Shown in pieces: positions 18,689 through 27,206 of a DNA stretch of 64,000 nucleotides. Below the pieces are notes generated by a model. The model was given only the letters and a program-made list of their open reading frames with translations. It ran no database searches and was not told the origin of the DNA. The position numbers and the translations under genes were made by a program. The DNA lies in NCBI RefSeq assembly GCF_040717535.1, contig NZ_JBFEFI010000004.1, positions 434,001 to 498,000 on the forward strand. The letters run 5' to 3'. This DNA is from Thalassoglobus sp. JC818 (GTDB taxonomy: Bacteria > Planctomycetota > Planctomycetia > Planctomycetales > Planctomycetaceae). How positions within the stretch are numbered: position 1 is the stretch's first letter; every line of letters begins with the position of its first letter.

Positions 18689-19917
18689 CTTCCCCATCGC
18701 ATACAGAGTTTTTCATTAAAGCGTTCGTGTTGCTCGTCGCTCTTCTCGGTCCGTGCCAGACGATTTGCGGACAAGAGCCGGAAGAGACACCTGCAGAAAT
18801 TGTCATCGAACCCGGGACAAAGCTGCCTCTCACTTTTCGTGATGGAAAAGACGGGGAATACCGAGTCTGGAATCCTGAAAAGGTCGATGACTTTACGCTC
18901 GTTGACCAAACCGGAACTCCATTCACGAACGAAGATCTCCTCGGGAAACCATGGATCGTCAACTTTGTGTTCACACGCTGCAGCTATCAGTGCCCGCTGA
19001 CCTGCAAAACGATGATGGAGTTCAACAAACGTATCTCCGACGTCGATTGCCGCATCGTCACGATCACTGTCGATCCGGAACACGATGACGTCGAGCGGAT
19101 GCAGATCTATTCGGAGATCTGGGGGGCTGATCCGGAACGCTGGATCTTTGCAACCGGAGAACCGGAGGTCGTGTGGGATCTCATTCGTAAGGGCTTCAAA
19201 ATCACAGCTTGGGAGAATGTTGGGACAGAACGCGTTCCAGGAATGGAGTTCGCCCACGACAATAACATCATCCACATCAGCGCCGACGGGGAAGTTCTGG
19301 GGCGTTACGACTCCGTCGTGGCTGACGAAATGACGACACTCAAAAAAGTCCTCGAAGGAGACATCGAAACTCCAGAGGAACACCGACCGACAGCAGTTTC
19401 CGGTCACGACGAAGACAGCGTCACAATTCGTGAATTCCTCGAAGGCGATCAGCCTGGACCAGCGAACCCGCTCGACAAGTTGCCGGAATGGGCAAAGCGA
19501 CTGCCGGGCGTGAACGCGATGCTGAACTCGCTGGCCACAGTCTTGCTGATTCTCGGGTACATCTTCATCAAAGCTGGATTCACGTCACTCCACAAGAAGT
19601 CGATGCTCTTTGCCTTCGGAGTTTCAGTCGCATTCCTGGCCTGCTATCTCTCTTATCACTTTGCCCTGCACTACTACGCAGACTCTCCCGGGAAGCCGTT
19701 TGAAGGAACCGGGACGATTCGGACCGTTTACTTTTCGATTTTGATCAGCCACGTCATTTTAGCTGCACTTGTCCCAGTTTTGGCAATAGTCACCATTATC
19801 AAGGGGCTGAGAGCCTCTTGGGATTCTCATCGTCGGTGGGCGCGTGTTACGTTCCCGATTTGGCTGTACGTCTCTGTGACAGGTGTTATCATTTATTGGA
19901 TGCTTTACCGCCTCTAG
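18685..19917 (+). CDS. SCO1/SenC copper chaperone fused to a DUF420 membrane domain
   Basis: The N-terminal half (after a signal/anchor, about residues 45-215) is a SCO thioredoxin-fold domain that inserts copper into CuA. Ligands CSYQCP and the downstream His in FAHDNNIIH are present. The C-terminal half (about 265-410) has four helices with the pattern of DUF420 (YozB/CtaM family), known in Bacillus and Staphylococcus as an oxidase assembly factor: KAGFTSLHKKSM, CYLSYHFALHYY, SHVILAALVP and HRRWARVTFPIWLYVSVTG. The fusion puts two oxidase assembly functions in one chain. Coupled translation with the ABC permease supports an assembly module. Confidence 0.92.
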   Translation: MTSPSHTEFFIKAFVLLVALLGPCQTICGQEPEETPAEIVIEPGTKLPLTFRDGKDGEYRVWNPEKVDDFTLVDQTGTPFTNEDLLGKPWIVNFVFTRCSYQCPLTCKTMMEFNKRISDVDCRIVTITVDPEHDDVERMQIYSEIWGADPERWIFATGEPEVVWDLIRKGFKITAWENVGTERVPGMEFAHDNNIIHISADGEVLGRYDSVVADEMTTLKKVLEGDIETPEEHRPTAVSGHDEDSVTIREFLEGDQPGPANPLDKLPEWAKRLPGVNAMLNSLATVLLILGYIFIKAGFTSLHKKSMLFAFGVSVAFLACYLSYHFALHYYADSPGKPFEGTGTIRTVYFSILISHVILAALVPVLAIVTIIKGLRASWDSHRRWARVTFPIWLYVSVTGVIIYWMLYRL

Positions 19918-20117
19918 AGATCACATTCTCTGGTGGGCAGCGAGCCATTCGAACGAAGCTGATTCCATCAGCTCAATTGATCGCAGAGCACTGAACACCT
20001 AGTGAACAGCCCGCTTGAGATTACTGACAATCGACGCGACTTAGATCACTTGTGGGGACATCATCAGATCCAACCGAATTTGGTGATCTCCAACTTTGAA
20101 ACGGAAGAGCCACAGTC

Positions 20118-20429
20118 ATGACTCGTTTTCTGAAAGCAATGCTCATCGCACTGGTTCTCGTCGGAGGTCTGGGTGCTTCGCGTGCAGCAGAAGCCTGCCC
20201 CATGTGTGCCGTTGCAAATGAAGACGGAAAAGATGAAGTGGCGAACGCTCGTCCCCGTGCTTACATGTACAGCATTCTCTTCATGCTTTCGATGCCCGCG
20301 ACGATCTTCACCGTCTTCGCTGTTACCTTCTACCGGCTTTCTCAGAAGCAAGCTGCGATGAACGAAGAATCACTCGCACTGCATCGAGACGATCCCTCAG
20401 GCGGATCTTTTGAGTCACTCGATTCCTAG
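20118..20429 (+). CDS. Small exported membrane protein with CPMC motif
   Basis: This 103-residue protein has a cleavable-looking signal (to about ASRAAEA), an immediate CPMC motif and one later helix (about residues 52-76, YSILFMLSMPATIFTVFAV). It has no family I recognise. The CXXC just outside the membrane could bind copper or undergo redox chemistry, and its place after the SCO-DUF420 gene suggests a link to oxidase biogenesis. A 200-base gap separates it from that gene, so it may have its own promoter. Its stop codon lies inside the first bases of an interspersed repeat. Confidence 0.75.
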   Translation: MTRFLKAMLIALVLVGGLGASRAAEACPMCAVANEDGKDEVANARPRAYMYSILFMLSMPATIFTVFAVTFYRLSQKQAAMNEESLALHRDDPSGGSFESLDS

Positions 20430-20509
20430 AGCAAGTTGCTCTTTCCTGTGCACTCGCTTGAACTCTTTGATCAGATAAAAGGCTGAGTTTGATCGTGCGA
20501 GTGAGTGCG
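20428..20509 (+). repeat. Interspersed palindromic repeat, copy A
   Basis: This copy opens with the perfect palindrome AGAGCAAGTTGCTCT (7-base arms), followed by TTCCTGTGCACTCGCTTG. These 33 bases are identical to copies at 33631-33734 (opposite strand) and 63291-63380. The second part is more variable but keeps ATAAAAGGCTGAGTTTGATC and GTGCGAGTGAGTGC, whose GCGAGTG pairs with CACTCGC upstream. It begins within the TAG stop codon of the CPMC gene. It may be a REP/MITE-like unit or an RNA hairpin. Confidence 0.85.
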
Positions 20510-20876
20510 TTTTCTGTCGAAGGTTCTTCGCGAACTTCAGCGTGAAGATTTCATGAGCAGGAAGCCAGCTACGAAAACCGTGAGCAGAACCGCCCCGTAT
20601 TGCATGGGCGTCAGGTTTTCCCAGAAGTCGAACGCGTAGCGCTTGTAGGTGCGCAGATATTGACCGATCGACATGGCGAGAATGAGATGCATCGTTGTGG
20701 CTCGAAGCAAGGCATGTGGGGAAAGTGTTCTCAACTCTAATTCGTGAAACACTTCTCGCAGGCAGAGTTGCTGGAAGAGTCGTGGAATCCAGCGGAATGT
20801 TTGCTTCAACCGCTACAACCTCACCAACTCTTTGATCAGTTCGGTTGCCCCATACTCGACGCGGCTCAAAAGTGGA
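20430..20876. other. Gap between the CPMC gene and uvrC
   Basis: Apart from repeat copy A at its left end and the doubtful small membrane protein, I see no gene, tRNA or clear terminator here. The neighbouring genes point toward each other, so terminators would be expected; the repeat's hairpin arms could serve that role but lack a full T-run. Confidence 0.5.
20537..20692 (-). CDS. Possible small membrane protein downstream of uvrC
   Basis: The frame encodes about 51 residues from ATG (MHLILAMSIG) with one C-terminal helix (TPMQYGAVLLTVFVAGFLLM) ending KSSR. An ATG six codons later (20674) is also possible. The frame stays open upstream to a TTG at 20809, but that extra part looks like chance translation. 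It lies on the same strand as uvrC, 185 bases downstream. No family recognised and no good ribosome site; the regular hydrophobic segment is the only support. Confidence 0.4.
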   Translation of the reverse strand: MHLILAMSIGQYLRTYKRYAFDFWENLTPMQYGAVLLTVFVAGFLLMKSSR

Positions 20877-22223
20877 TCACTTGAATGTCGACTTGCTGCG
20901 CAGCGTGTGATGATATGCCTGTGCGAACCGGTGCGATTCGTCCCGAACATACTGCAACAATCTGAGTGCGTACGAGTGCCGACTGAGTCGATGAGGTTCC
21001 GATTCTCCCGGGACGTAGACTTCCTCTTCTCGTTTCGCCAGCGAAATCGTGAACGGTGGATCGATATCGAGGGCTTTCATCGCTTGCAGGGCTGCATTCA
21101 GTTGCCCTTTACCTCCATCGATGAGAAGAATGTCCGGAAAGGCATCGCCATCTCGTGAAAGCCGCGAGAGCCGGCGACTGACGACTTCTCTCATCGACGC
21201 AAAATCGTCGACGCCATCGACCGTTCTGATTTTGAATCTCCGATACCCATGCTTGAACGGTAACCCGTCGATGAACTGCACAAGGCTAGCCACCGTTTCG
21301 CCCCCCTGCAGGTGAGCGATGTCGACGCCTTCAATCACACGCGGGACTTCTGGCAGGTCGAAGACTTTCTTCAGACCTCTCAATCCTTTCTGAGGATCGA
21401 TGTAAAAGACTTCAGGCTGTTGATGGTCTTCCAGGTTGCCTCGCAGGTTGAGGTTTTCGAGAGCATGGATTTCGTCTCGAATCCGGGCAGCTTTCTCAAA
21501 CTTCAGTTCTTTCGATGCTGCCTGCATATCTCGTCGCAGTTCTGCGATGAGGCGAGTCTTTTTGCCATCCAAAAACATCCGCAGCCGACGAATGTCCTCG
21601 CGATACTCCTCCTTGGAGATTCGCAAATTGCAGGGAGCGGTGCATTGGTTGATGTTGGCCAGCAGACACGGACGGAACCAGCGCCAACGTTCGTCTTCTT
21701 CCTGGATGTCGAGAGGGCAGGTCCGGAATTTGAAGATCTTCTGCAGGACCGCAATGGTGCCCCTGAGCTTCTTGGCCGAAGTGAATGGCCCGTAAAGCTT
21801 GACGCCCTTTGACTCCGGCTTCCGAGTGAATTCGACTCGCGGAAACTCTTCGCCGATGCGGATTTGAAGATACGGGAACGTCTTGTCGTCTTTCAGCTCC
21901 TGATTGAATCTTGGCTGAATGTCCTTAATGAGTCGTGATTCCAGCAGCAGCGCATCGACTTCGGAATCGGTGACGAGAAAATCGATGTCGGCAATTTCAG
22001 GAACGAGGTTCGCCGTTCTCATTTCCGTCGCAGCTGCGGACGTGAAATAGCTTCCCGCGCGGCTGCGAAGATTGACCGCTTTGCCGACGTAGATGACCCG
22101 CCCGAGCCGATCTTTCATCAGGTACACACCCGGCTTCTGCGGAAATGTCCTGACTTTATCGTGGGGCGGAGTCATCGGCTGGGGTACCGGTGAACTGGTT
22201 TGATCGCTGTTTTCTCGTTCCAT
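20877..22223 (-). CDS. uvrC: Short UvrC-type excinuclease without the HhH domain
   Basis: UvrC cuts DNA on both sides of a lesion after UvrB loading. The GIY-YIG nuclease is N-terminal (PGVYLMKD, VIYVGKAVNLRSR), followed by the four cysteines of the probable Fe-S site (TCPLDI, RPCLL, QCTAPC), the UVR UvrB-binding helix (about residues 225-260) and the RNase-H-like nuclease with VDIAHLQG, LLIDGGKGQL and RDESH. The protein stops 14 residues after RDESH. The C-terminal helix-hairpin-helix domain of standard UvrC (about 600 residues) is therefore missing, giving 448. I found no HhH remnant in other frames just downstream, so this looks like a real short form. Confidence 0.88.
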   Translation of the reverse strand: MERENSDQTSSPVPQPMTPPHDKVRTFPQKPGVYLMKDRLGRVIYVGKAVNLRSRAGSYFTSAAATEMRTANLVPEIADIDFLVTDSEVDALLLESRLIKDIQPRFNQELKDDKTFPYLQIRIGEEFPRVEFTRKPESKGVKLYGPFTSAKKLRGTIAVLQKIFKFRTCPLDIQEEDERWRWFRPCLLANINQCTAPCNLRISKEEYREDIRRLRMFLDGKKTRLIAELRRDMQAASKELKFEKAARIRDEIHALENLNLRGNLEDHQQPEVFYIDPQKGLRGLKKVFDLPEVPRVIEGVDIAHLQGGETVASLVQFIDGLPFKHGYRRFKIRTVDGVDDFASMREVVSRRLSRLSRDGDAFPDILLIDGGKGQLNAALQAMKALDIDPPFTISLAKREEEVYVPGESEPHRLSRHSYALRLLQYVRDESHRFAQAYHHTLRSKSTFK

Positions 22224-22366
22224 GACGTGGCAATTCTACGGCTTCCAGGAAGCAGAAGTCACGTCGTTTGTTGAGACTGCGACGGCATTTTTCGAACCGT
22301 CGCGTGTCGTTCAGCGATCGCAAGCGGAATCACACACGTTTCTCGAGAACGAGTCATCGCCAAAGT

Positions 22367-23617
22367 CTACTCAGAGGCTGTAGCGGTCTCTCGTTTTGAG
22401 CTCGCTGCTTCAAACTCATCCACCATGGTGGTATCGACAACACAACGGAATCCATTGTGGAAACTGCTGGACGTGATTTCGCCCCGCATGCGTGCTCCAG
22501 TCCGATAACCGGTGCAGCTGTTGATGTTGCACAGGAACGATCCCCCGCGCTGGACTCGCTTGATAATCCCAGGTTCTTGAGGATCAACACTGAACGGAGG
22601 GCCTTGTGGATTTCGCAGAGGCGAGTTGGAGTAGTAGTCGATGTGGAAGTAATCCTGGCACCATTCCCAAACGTTCCCCGCCATGTCGTACAGCCCGAGT
22701 TCGTTCGGTGGATACGCTTTGACGGGCGAGGTTGTCAGATACCCATCCTCATTGAGACGGTTCGTCGGGAATTCGCCCTGCCAGAAGTTCGCCATGTACT
22801 CCCCGTCCGGGACGAGTTCATCTCCCCACGGATAAAGAACCTCTTTGCCCCCGCTGCGGGAGGCGTATTCGAATTCTGCTTCGGTCGGGAGACGTTTCCC
22901 TGCCCAATTGCAGTAAGCGACGGCATCGTCCCAAGTGACGTGAACAACCGGATGATCCATGAGATCATCGATATTCGTGTCCGGTCCGCCGGGTTGTTTC
23001 CAGTTGGCTCCGTCGACGACCATCCACACCTGATACTCCCAGTTGGGGATACCGGTGACGAGTGAGTCGGCATCGAACTTGGAATTGAAGCACATCGAGC
23101 CAGCTTTCAATGCTTCATCCGGGATGAGGCTGACATCCGCTCCGCTCTTGGCAAAGTCTTCGCGAGTCGGAACTTTTTCGGCGAATGTTACGTAGCCTGT
23201 CGCATCGACGAATTCCTGAAACTGTCGATTGGTGACAGGTGTGGTGTCCATCCAGAACCCATCGAGTTCGACATCGTGAGCAGGATACTCATCCGGTTTG
23301 ATCCGATTTGGGTTTTCTTCTCCCGGTTCGGGAAAGGAATCGATGCCCATGCGGAAACGTCCGCCCGGGACCCAAACCATTCCCTCTGGTGCAGGTCGTG
23401 GTGCTTCCACAATGAGCGGGCTCGTGTCGACCGAAGGTTTCGATTGGACAGGTTCCGGTTTCGAAGAGTTCGCCTTGGCGGCAGGTGCATCGGGCGGTTC
23501 AGCGCCAAAATCGTCGTTGCGTGTCGTCGCATTCGAACCAGTGGGAGCCAGGACGGCAGCCAGCAGCAGACAGCTGACCACAATCGTCGCAATCAAAAGG
23601 GAGTACACACTTTTCAT
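22367..23617 (-). CDS. Exported formylglycine-generating enzyme (SUMF1 family)
   Basis: The protein has an N-terminal signal or anchor (about residues 5-27) and a full FGE-sulfatase domain (WVPGGRFRMG, PVTNRQFQEFV, HVTWDDAVAYCNWAGKRLPTE, GNVWEWCQD, FRCVVD). Unlike many SUMF1-like proteins it keeps both active-site cysteines, C363 and C368 in RGGSFLCNINSCTG, spaced as in human FGE (C336/C341). It should convert Cys to formylglycine in sulfatases. Export is unusual, because most bacterial FGE acts in the cytoplasm. No sulfatase is in the window. Divergent from the sulfite-oxidase-like gene. Confidence 0.88.
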   Translation of the reverse strand: MKSVYSLLIATIVVSCLLLAAVLAPTGSNATTRNDDFGAEPPDAPAAKANSSKPEPVQSKPSVDTSPLIVEAPRPAPEGMVWVPGGRFRMGIDSFPEPGEENPNRIKPDEYPAHDVELDGFWMDTTPVTNRQFQEFVDATGYVTFAEKVPTREDFAKSGADVSLIPDEALKAGSMCFNSKFDADSLVTGIPNWEYQVWMVVDGANWKQPGGPDTNIDDLMDHPVVHVTWDDAVAYCNWAGKRLPTEAEFEYASRSGGKEVLYPWGDELVPDGEYMANFWQGEFPTNRLNEDGYLTTSPVKAYPPNELGLYDMAGNVWEWCQDYFHIDYYSNSPLRNPQGPPFSVDPQEPGIIKRVQRGGSFLCNINSCTGYRTGARMRGEITSSSFHNGFRCVVDTTMVDEFEAASSKRETATASE

Positions 23618-23733
23618 GGAATGACGATGCAGTTTGGGGAGATGTCTGAATAAAATCGCTTTTCATCATAGGAATCTGCGACGCAATTGTCTTCCATTTC
23701 TTTCGGATTGCTTCGAGTTCCGAGCGCCAGCTG

Positions 23734-23739
23734 TATAAT
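23734..23739 (+). promoter_or_regulatory. Possible -10 box for the sulfite-oxidase-like gene
   Basis: A perfect TATAAT stands in the 240-base gap between the divergent FGE and molybdoenzyme genes, about 120 bases before the latter's start. No convincing -35 box is at 16-18 bases, so this is tentative. Confidence 0.25.
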
Positions 23740-23858
23740 GATTCCGTACGAATCGATGAGGGACAGCTTCTCCATCGTGGAGTTCTGTCGAGTTTGAAAA
23801 CCGCGTTTTCGAGTTCCTCGATTTTACAGTTTCCATCCACCAGGTTGAAAGACAACAC

Positions 23859-24569
23859 GTGTCAGACTCTGTTGATCCCAAATACCAGTCGGGCGCACCA
23901 GACGATCCGAGTGTTCACGAATGGGGCGATGTCATCATCAGTTCGGACACTCGTCGGGACAATCGTATCCCACCCGGTCAGACGCGAACAAAGAAGTGGC
24001 CGGTGCTTCACTATGGACATGTTCCGAAAATTGACTTGAAGACGTGGCGGCTTCAAATTGACGGATTGGTCGACAGCCCGCTGACGTTCACGCTGGAAGA
24101 GTTTCAGAGTTTGCCGCGTGTGAAAGTCTTTTCTGACTTTCATTGTGTCACGCGGTGGTCGCGAATCGGAAATCTGTGGGAAGGTGTTTCCGTTCGCCAT
24201 TTGATGGAGCTTGCCGGAGTTCAGGATGCTGCGAAATTTGTGATCGCGACAGGCTACGATTCAGGCTGGACGACCAATTTGCCGCTCGCTGACTTCGATG
24301 TCGAAGATGCGTTGCTGGTCGATCGTCACGACGGACTCGAGTTGGACGCAGATCATGGCGGCCCCGTGCGACTGGTTGTTCCGAAGCTTTACGCCTGGAA
24401 GAGCGCTAAGTGGCTTAAGAAATTGACGTTTCTCGCGGAGGACAAGCCGGGGTATTGGGAGCAGGTTGGCTATCACCTTCACGGCGATCCCTGGATCATC
24501 AATCCGCAGAATCCCGATGGAGAACGTTTTCGCGATGATCCCGGCTGGCAAGGCGGACGTCGTGAATAG
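23859..24569 (+). CDS. Sulfite-oxidase-family molybdopterin oxidoreductase
   Basis: A 236-residue single-domain member of the sulfite oxidase fold (Oxidored_molyb). The Mo-ligand cysteine is in DFHCVTRWS, followed by GNLWEGV, typical of this family. The segment GGPVRLVVPKLYAWKSAKW is also diagnostic. No signal peptide and no haem domain, so it is probably cytoplasmic, unlike the Tat-exported MsrP. The start is GTG; no in-frame ATG lies close. Substrate unknown (sulfite, sulfoxide or other). It stands alone, with FGE divergent. Confidence 0.88.
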   Translation: MSDSVDPKYQSGAPDDPSVHEWGDVIISSDTRRDNRIPPGQTRTKKWPVLHYGHVPKIDLKTWRLQIDGLVDSPLTFTLEEFQSLPRVKVFSDFHCVTRWSRIGNLWEGVSVRHLMELAGVQDAAKFVIATGYDSGWTTNLPLADFDVEDALLVDRHDGLELDADHGGPVRLVVPKLYAWKSAKWLKKLTFLAEDKPGYWEQVGYHLHGDPWIINPQNPDGERFRDDPGWQGGRRE

Positions 24570-24988
24570 GTTCCCAATTCGGTGAAGCATCGTCGTCTTA
24601 CCAGTCGTCAGTGCCTCACCGTTCAGCCCATACGGGCGATGATCCTGAAAGGACCGTTTTTGAGGAATAGAGCAGATCTAACAGTTCTCCACCGAAAATT
24701 CTGAAGAACTGGACGTCGCATATTCGGAAAAACTGTCAGTGCATTCTCAGCTTTGAAATGATCAGTTTATTCCCTGTCGAGAATCTCATTGCGGGTCAAC
24801 ATTCTCAACGAAATAAGGGACAGTGAAGACTCAGCCGAGCAATGGGGTGCGTGCATCCAGTGGCTCGCGGATTCACGAATTGATTTTGGTTGGAGCGCTC
24901 CTTAAAGTCATGAACGGACATTTTTCGTCCATTCATGGTGCAGCCGGCGCCTTTTGCATTTACGCCCTTTCGCACAACTGGTCATCCG
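24570..24988. other. Gap with a stem-loop before the exported-protein gene
   Basis: No gene is convincing here. It contains an inverted repeat CAGTTCT/AGAACTG (24682-24711) and a stronger stem-loop at 24909-24937. I see no clear promoter boxes. Confidence 0.4.
24909..24937 (+). other. Stem-loop in the leader of the following gene
   Basis: Two 11-base arms (CATGAACGGAC and GTCCATTCATG, 10 of 11 paired) flank the loop ATTTTTC. It ends 51 bases before the start of the exported-protein gene. No T-run follows, so it is more likely a leader structure or protein-binding site than a terminator. Confidence 0.4.
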
Positions 24989-25801
24989 ATGAAGAGAATT
25001 GCTTCCAGTAAAATTCGAATCGCTTGTCTGGCCGTCGTTTCATTCGCCGGTCTCATGCGAACCTCGGAAGCTCAAGTCTCGCGAGGATTCGACAGAACCG
25101 TCGAAGCAAACGCGTTGTTCGCTGAAGTCGTTCGACAGCCCAGCTTGTGGGTCATGGAAGTTCAACTGAAGCCCATTCGCATGGTCTGGCTCGACACCAA
25201 AGATCCTGTGACCGGCGAAGTCAAACCGACGGAAGTCTGGTACATGGTCTGGCGAGCCATTAATCGACCGCTTCCACCAGGACGTACCGACGATTCGCAG
25301 GCAGTGAACACTCTCGATCCTCTTCCAGGACCGATGCAATTCATCCCACAGTTCACACTCGTCACTTACGACAGCAAAGACTCGGAAGTCCCCAGCCAGA
25401 TCATTGTTGATTCTGTCTTGCCGATGGCTGTGAAGAAGATCGAACAACTCGAACGACGCACTTCTTCGACCCTCCTGAACACTGTTTCCGCAGTTCAGGA
25501 TGTGCCATCGATTGTTGAACCAGATTCCGATGATCAGCCTTGGATTTATGGCGTTGCCACCTGGACCGGAGTCGACCCGACCACCGACTTCTTCAAAGTC
25601 ATTCTGCAGGGATTCTCGAACGGGTACGAAAACCGATCCGACGATCCTGAGAATCCAGAACTGTGGCGGAAGGTCATCATCCAGGAATTCTACCGTCCTG
25701 GTGACGAATTCGACCCGAGCATCGTCGAATTCCAGTACGTCGGACAACCGATGTGGACGTACCAGCCCGACTCAAAACAGCCTGCTGCAAACGCTCAGTA
25801 G
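24989..25801 (+). CDS. Exported protein of unknown function
   Basis: I start it at the ATG that gives a proper signal peptide (MKRIASSKIRIACLAVV, cleavage near SEAQ), about 270 residues. An upstream in-frame ATG at 24935 would add 18 unlikely residues. The mature part is soluble, with few Cys and patterns such as RQPSLWVMEVQLKPIRMVW and PWIYGVATWTGVDP. I recognise no domain. It stands alone and is followed by convergent genes. Likely periplasmic. Confidence 0.7.
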   Translation: MKRIASSKIRIACLAVVSFAGLMRTSEAQVSRGFDRTVEANALFAEVVRQPSLWVMEVQLKPIRMVWLDTKDPVTGEVKPTEVWYMVWRAINRPLPPGRTDDSQAVNTLDPLPGPMQFIPQFTLVTYDSKDSEVPSQIIVDSVLPMAVKKIEQLERRTSSTLLNTVSAVQDVPSIVEPDSDDQPWIYGVATWTGVDPTTDFFKVILQGFSNGYENRSDDPENPELWRKVIIQEFYRPGDEFDPSIVEFQYVGQPMWTYQPDSKQPAANAQ

Positions 25802-25907
25802 AAACTGTCACATTGCGGTTGCATCTGGCAGCCGCACGCCGGCTGGACAGATTGAAGCTGAGGCGAGAAAACCGTTTCAACGAAGATCGCTTCAGCGGAG
25901 AATCGTG

Positions 25908-27206
25908 CTACTGCTCTTCATCTGATTCCTCGGTCGTTTCAGGGACCTTGCTCACTTCGACCTGAATCGATTTGCCCGGGCCATTGGCTTCGACGACACG
26001 GAACTGGTAACCCTCCCACTGGCATTCATCATCGACTTCCGGGAAGCGTTCGAACTCTTCATAGAGAAGCGCCGCGATCGTCAACAGCCCGTCGTCGCGA
26101 TCTTCGTAGTCGAACCCGACTCGCTGGCCGAGATATCGCAGCGTCGTCAGCCCCTCAGCGAGAAATCGATTCTCGTCGACTTGAAGAACCGGTTCACGAT
26201 CGAGAAGTCGTCGCGCGCGACTCGATTCCGGATTCAAGAGCGTATCGACGATGTCATCCTCTGTGATCACGCCAATCGTCTCGCCGAACTCATTGACCAC
26301 GACGGCGGCATTCAGGATTCGAGTTCGTAGAGTTGAAAGCGTGGCGGAGACGCGGCCACACCACGGCACGTAGACCACTTCCTCGGAAATTGCTTCGAGG
26401 TTTTTCTCAGGGATCGTGCTGACGTCTCCGAGCGGAATGAAACGGCTGATCGATTCAGTGCCCGGGTCCATTAGAAAGACATATTCAGTACCGGGACCGA
26501 ACTGCTTGAGTTGAGCGAGGTCGACAGGCGGATGGCAGGTCGCGAATGTGCCTCGCGGACGCATGAGCTCTTCGGTTCGCATTTCCGACATCTCGAGAAT
26601 TCGCCCGAGAATCTTTTGTTCCAGCAAAGCCAGATCTCCACCAACTTCTGACGAGTCGACCGCACGTTCGATATCCTCAACGTTCAGGTATGGCTCCATC
26701 TTCAGCGATGGTGCGATTGCTCGGCGGAACGCGAGTGTCAATGTGCCCAAGGCGGGGAGAATCGGAGAGATCGCTCTGACCGCCAGTGCCAATGGCCAAC
26801 TCGCTGCGATCGCAATTGAATTCCGCAGATTGACTGCGATGCTTTTGGGAAAAATCTCACCAAACAGAATCATTCCCACGAGAGCAAACAGACTCAATGC
26901 CCCAGCAGCTGTCGGATGTCCTGAAGCGACAAGTTTCTTAGCAGTCACGAAACTGATCGCGAAGTAAGTCAGGTTGATGATCAAATTCCAGAACAAGACG
27001 ACCGTCAATAGCCGGTCGGGTTGCCGCAACAGAGCGGCAGCCAAACGTGCACTGGGACCTCCGCTTTTGAGACGCCTGATCTCATCACGCGTCAGATAGA
27101 AGAGTGCTGTTTCACTTCCAGAGAAGAATCCAGAACCGAGAATCAACAGCCCCATCAGGATGGCGCCGGGTGTCCAGATTGATGATGTGTTCAGGAACTC
27201 GCTCAT
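25908..27206 (-). CDS. CNNM/CorC-family membrane protein with CBS domains
   Basis: The N-terminal CNNM transmembrane domain (about residues 10-190) has the hallmark SGSETALFYL and GEIFPKSIAVNL. It is followed by a CBS-pair region (about 205-335, with VVVNEFGETIGVITEDDIV) and a C-terminal CorC/HlyC domain (about 345-425). Members move or sense magnesium or cobalt. Its start overlaps the stop of the double ABC permease by four bases, so both are read from one message. The reason for that pairing is unknown. Confidence 0.9.
   Translation of the reverse strand: MSEFLNTSSIWTPGAILMGLLILGSGFFSGSETALFYLTRDEIRRLKSGGPSARLAAALLRQPDRLLTVVLFWNLIINLTYFAISFVTAKKLVASGHPTAAGALSLFALVGMILFGEIFPKSIAVNLRNSIAIAASWPLALAVRAISPILPALGTLTLAFRRAIAPSLKMEPYLNVEDIERAVDSSEVGGDLALLEQKILGRILEMSEMRTEELMRPRGTFATCHPPVDLAQLKQFGPGTEYVFLMDPGTESISRFIPLGDVSTIPEKNLEAISEEVVYVPWCGRVSATLSTLRTRILNAAVVVNEFGETIGVITEDDIVDTLLNPESSRARRLLDREPVLQVDENRFLAEGLTTLRYLGQRVGFDYEDRDDGLLTIAALLYEEFERFPEVDDECQWEGYQFRVVEANGPGKSIQVEVSKVPETTEESDEEQ

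Noticed and set aside
19201-19290. Apparent loss of the copper-ligand His in the SCO domain
   Set aside because: An ungapped comparison with SCO1 counting back from the DG turn aligns the His in FAHDNN with the ligand His, so it is present.
24823-25011. 62-codon frame before the exported protein gene
   Set aside because: No ribosome site or family, and it overlaps the signal peptide of the real gene.
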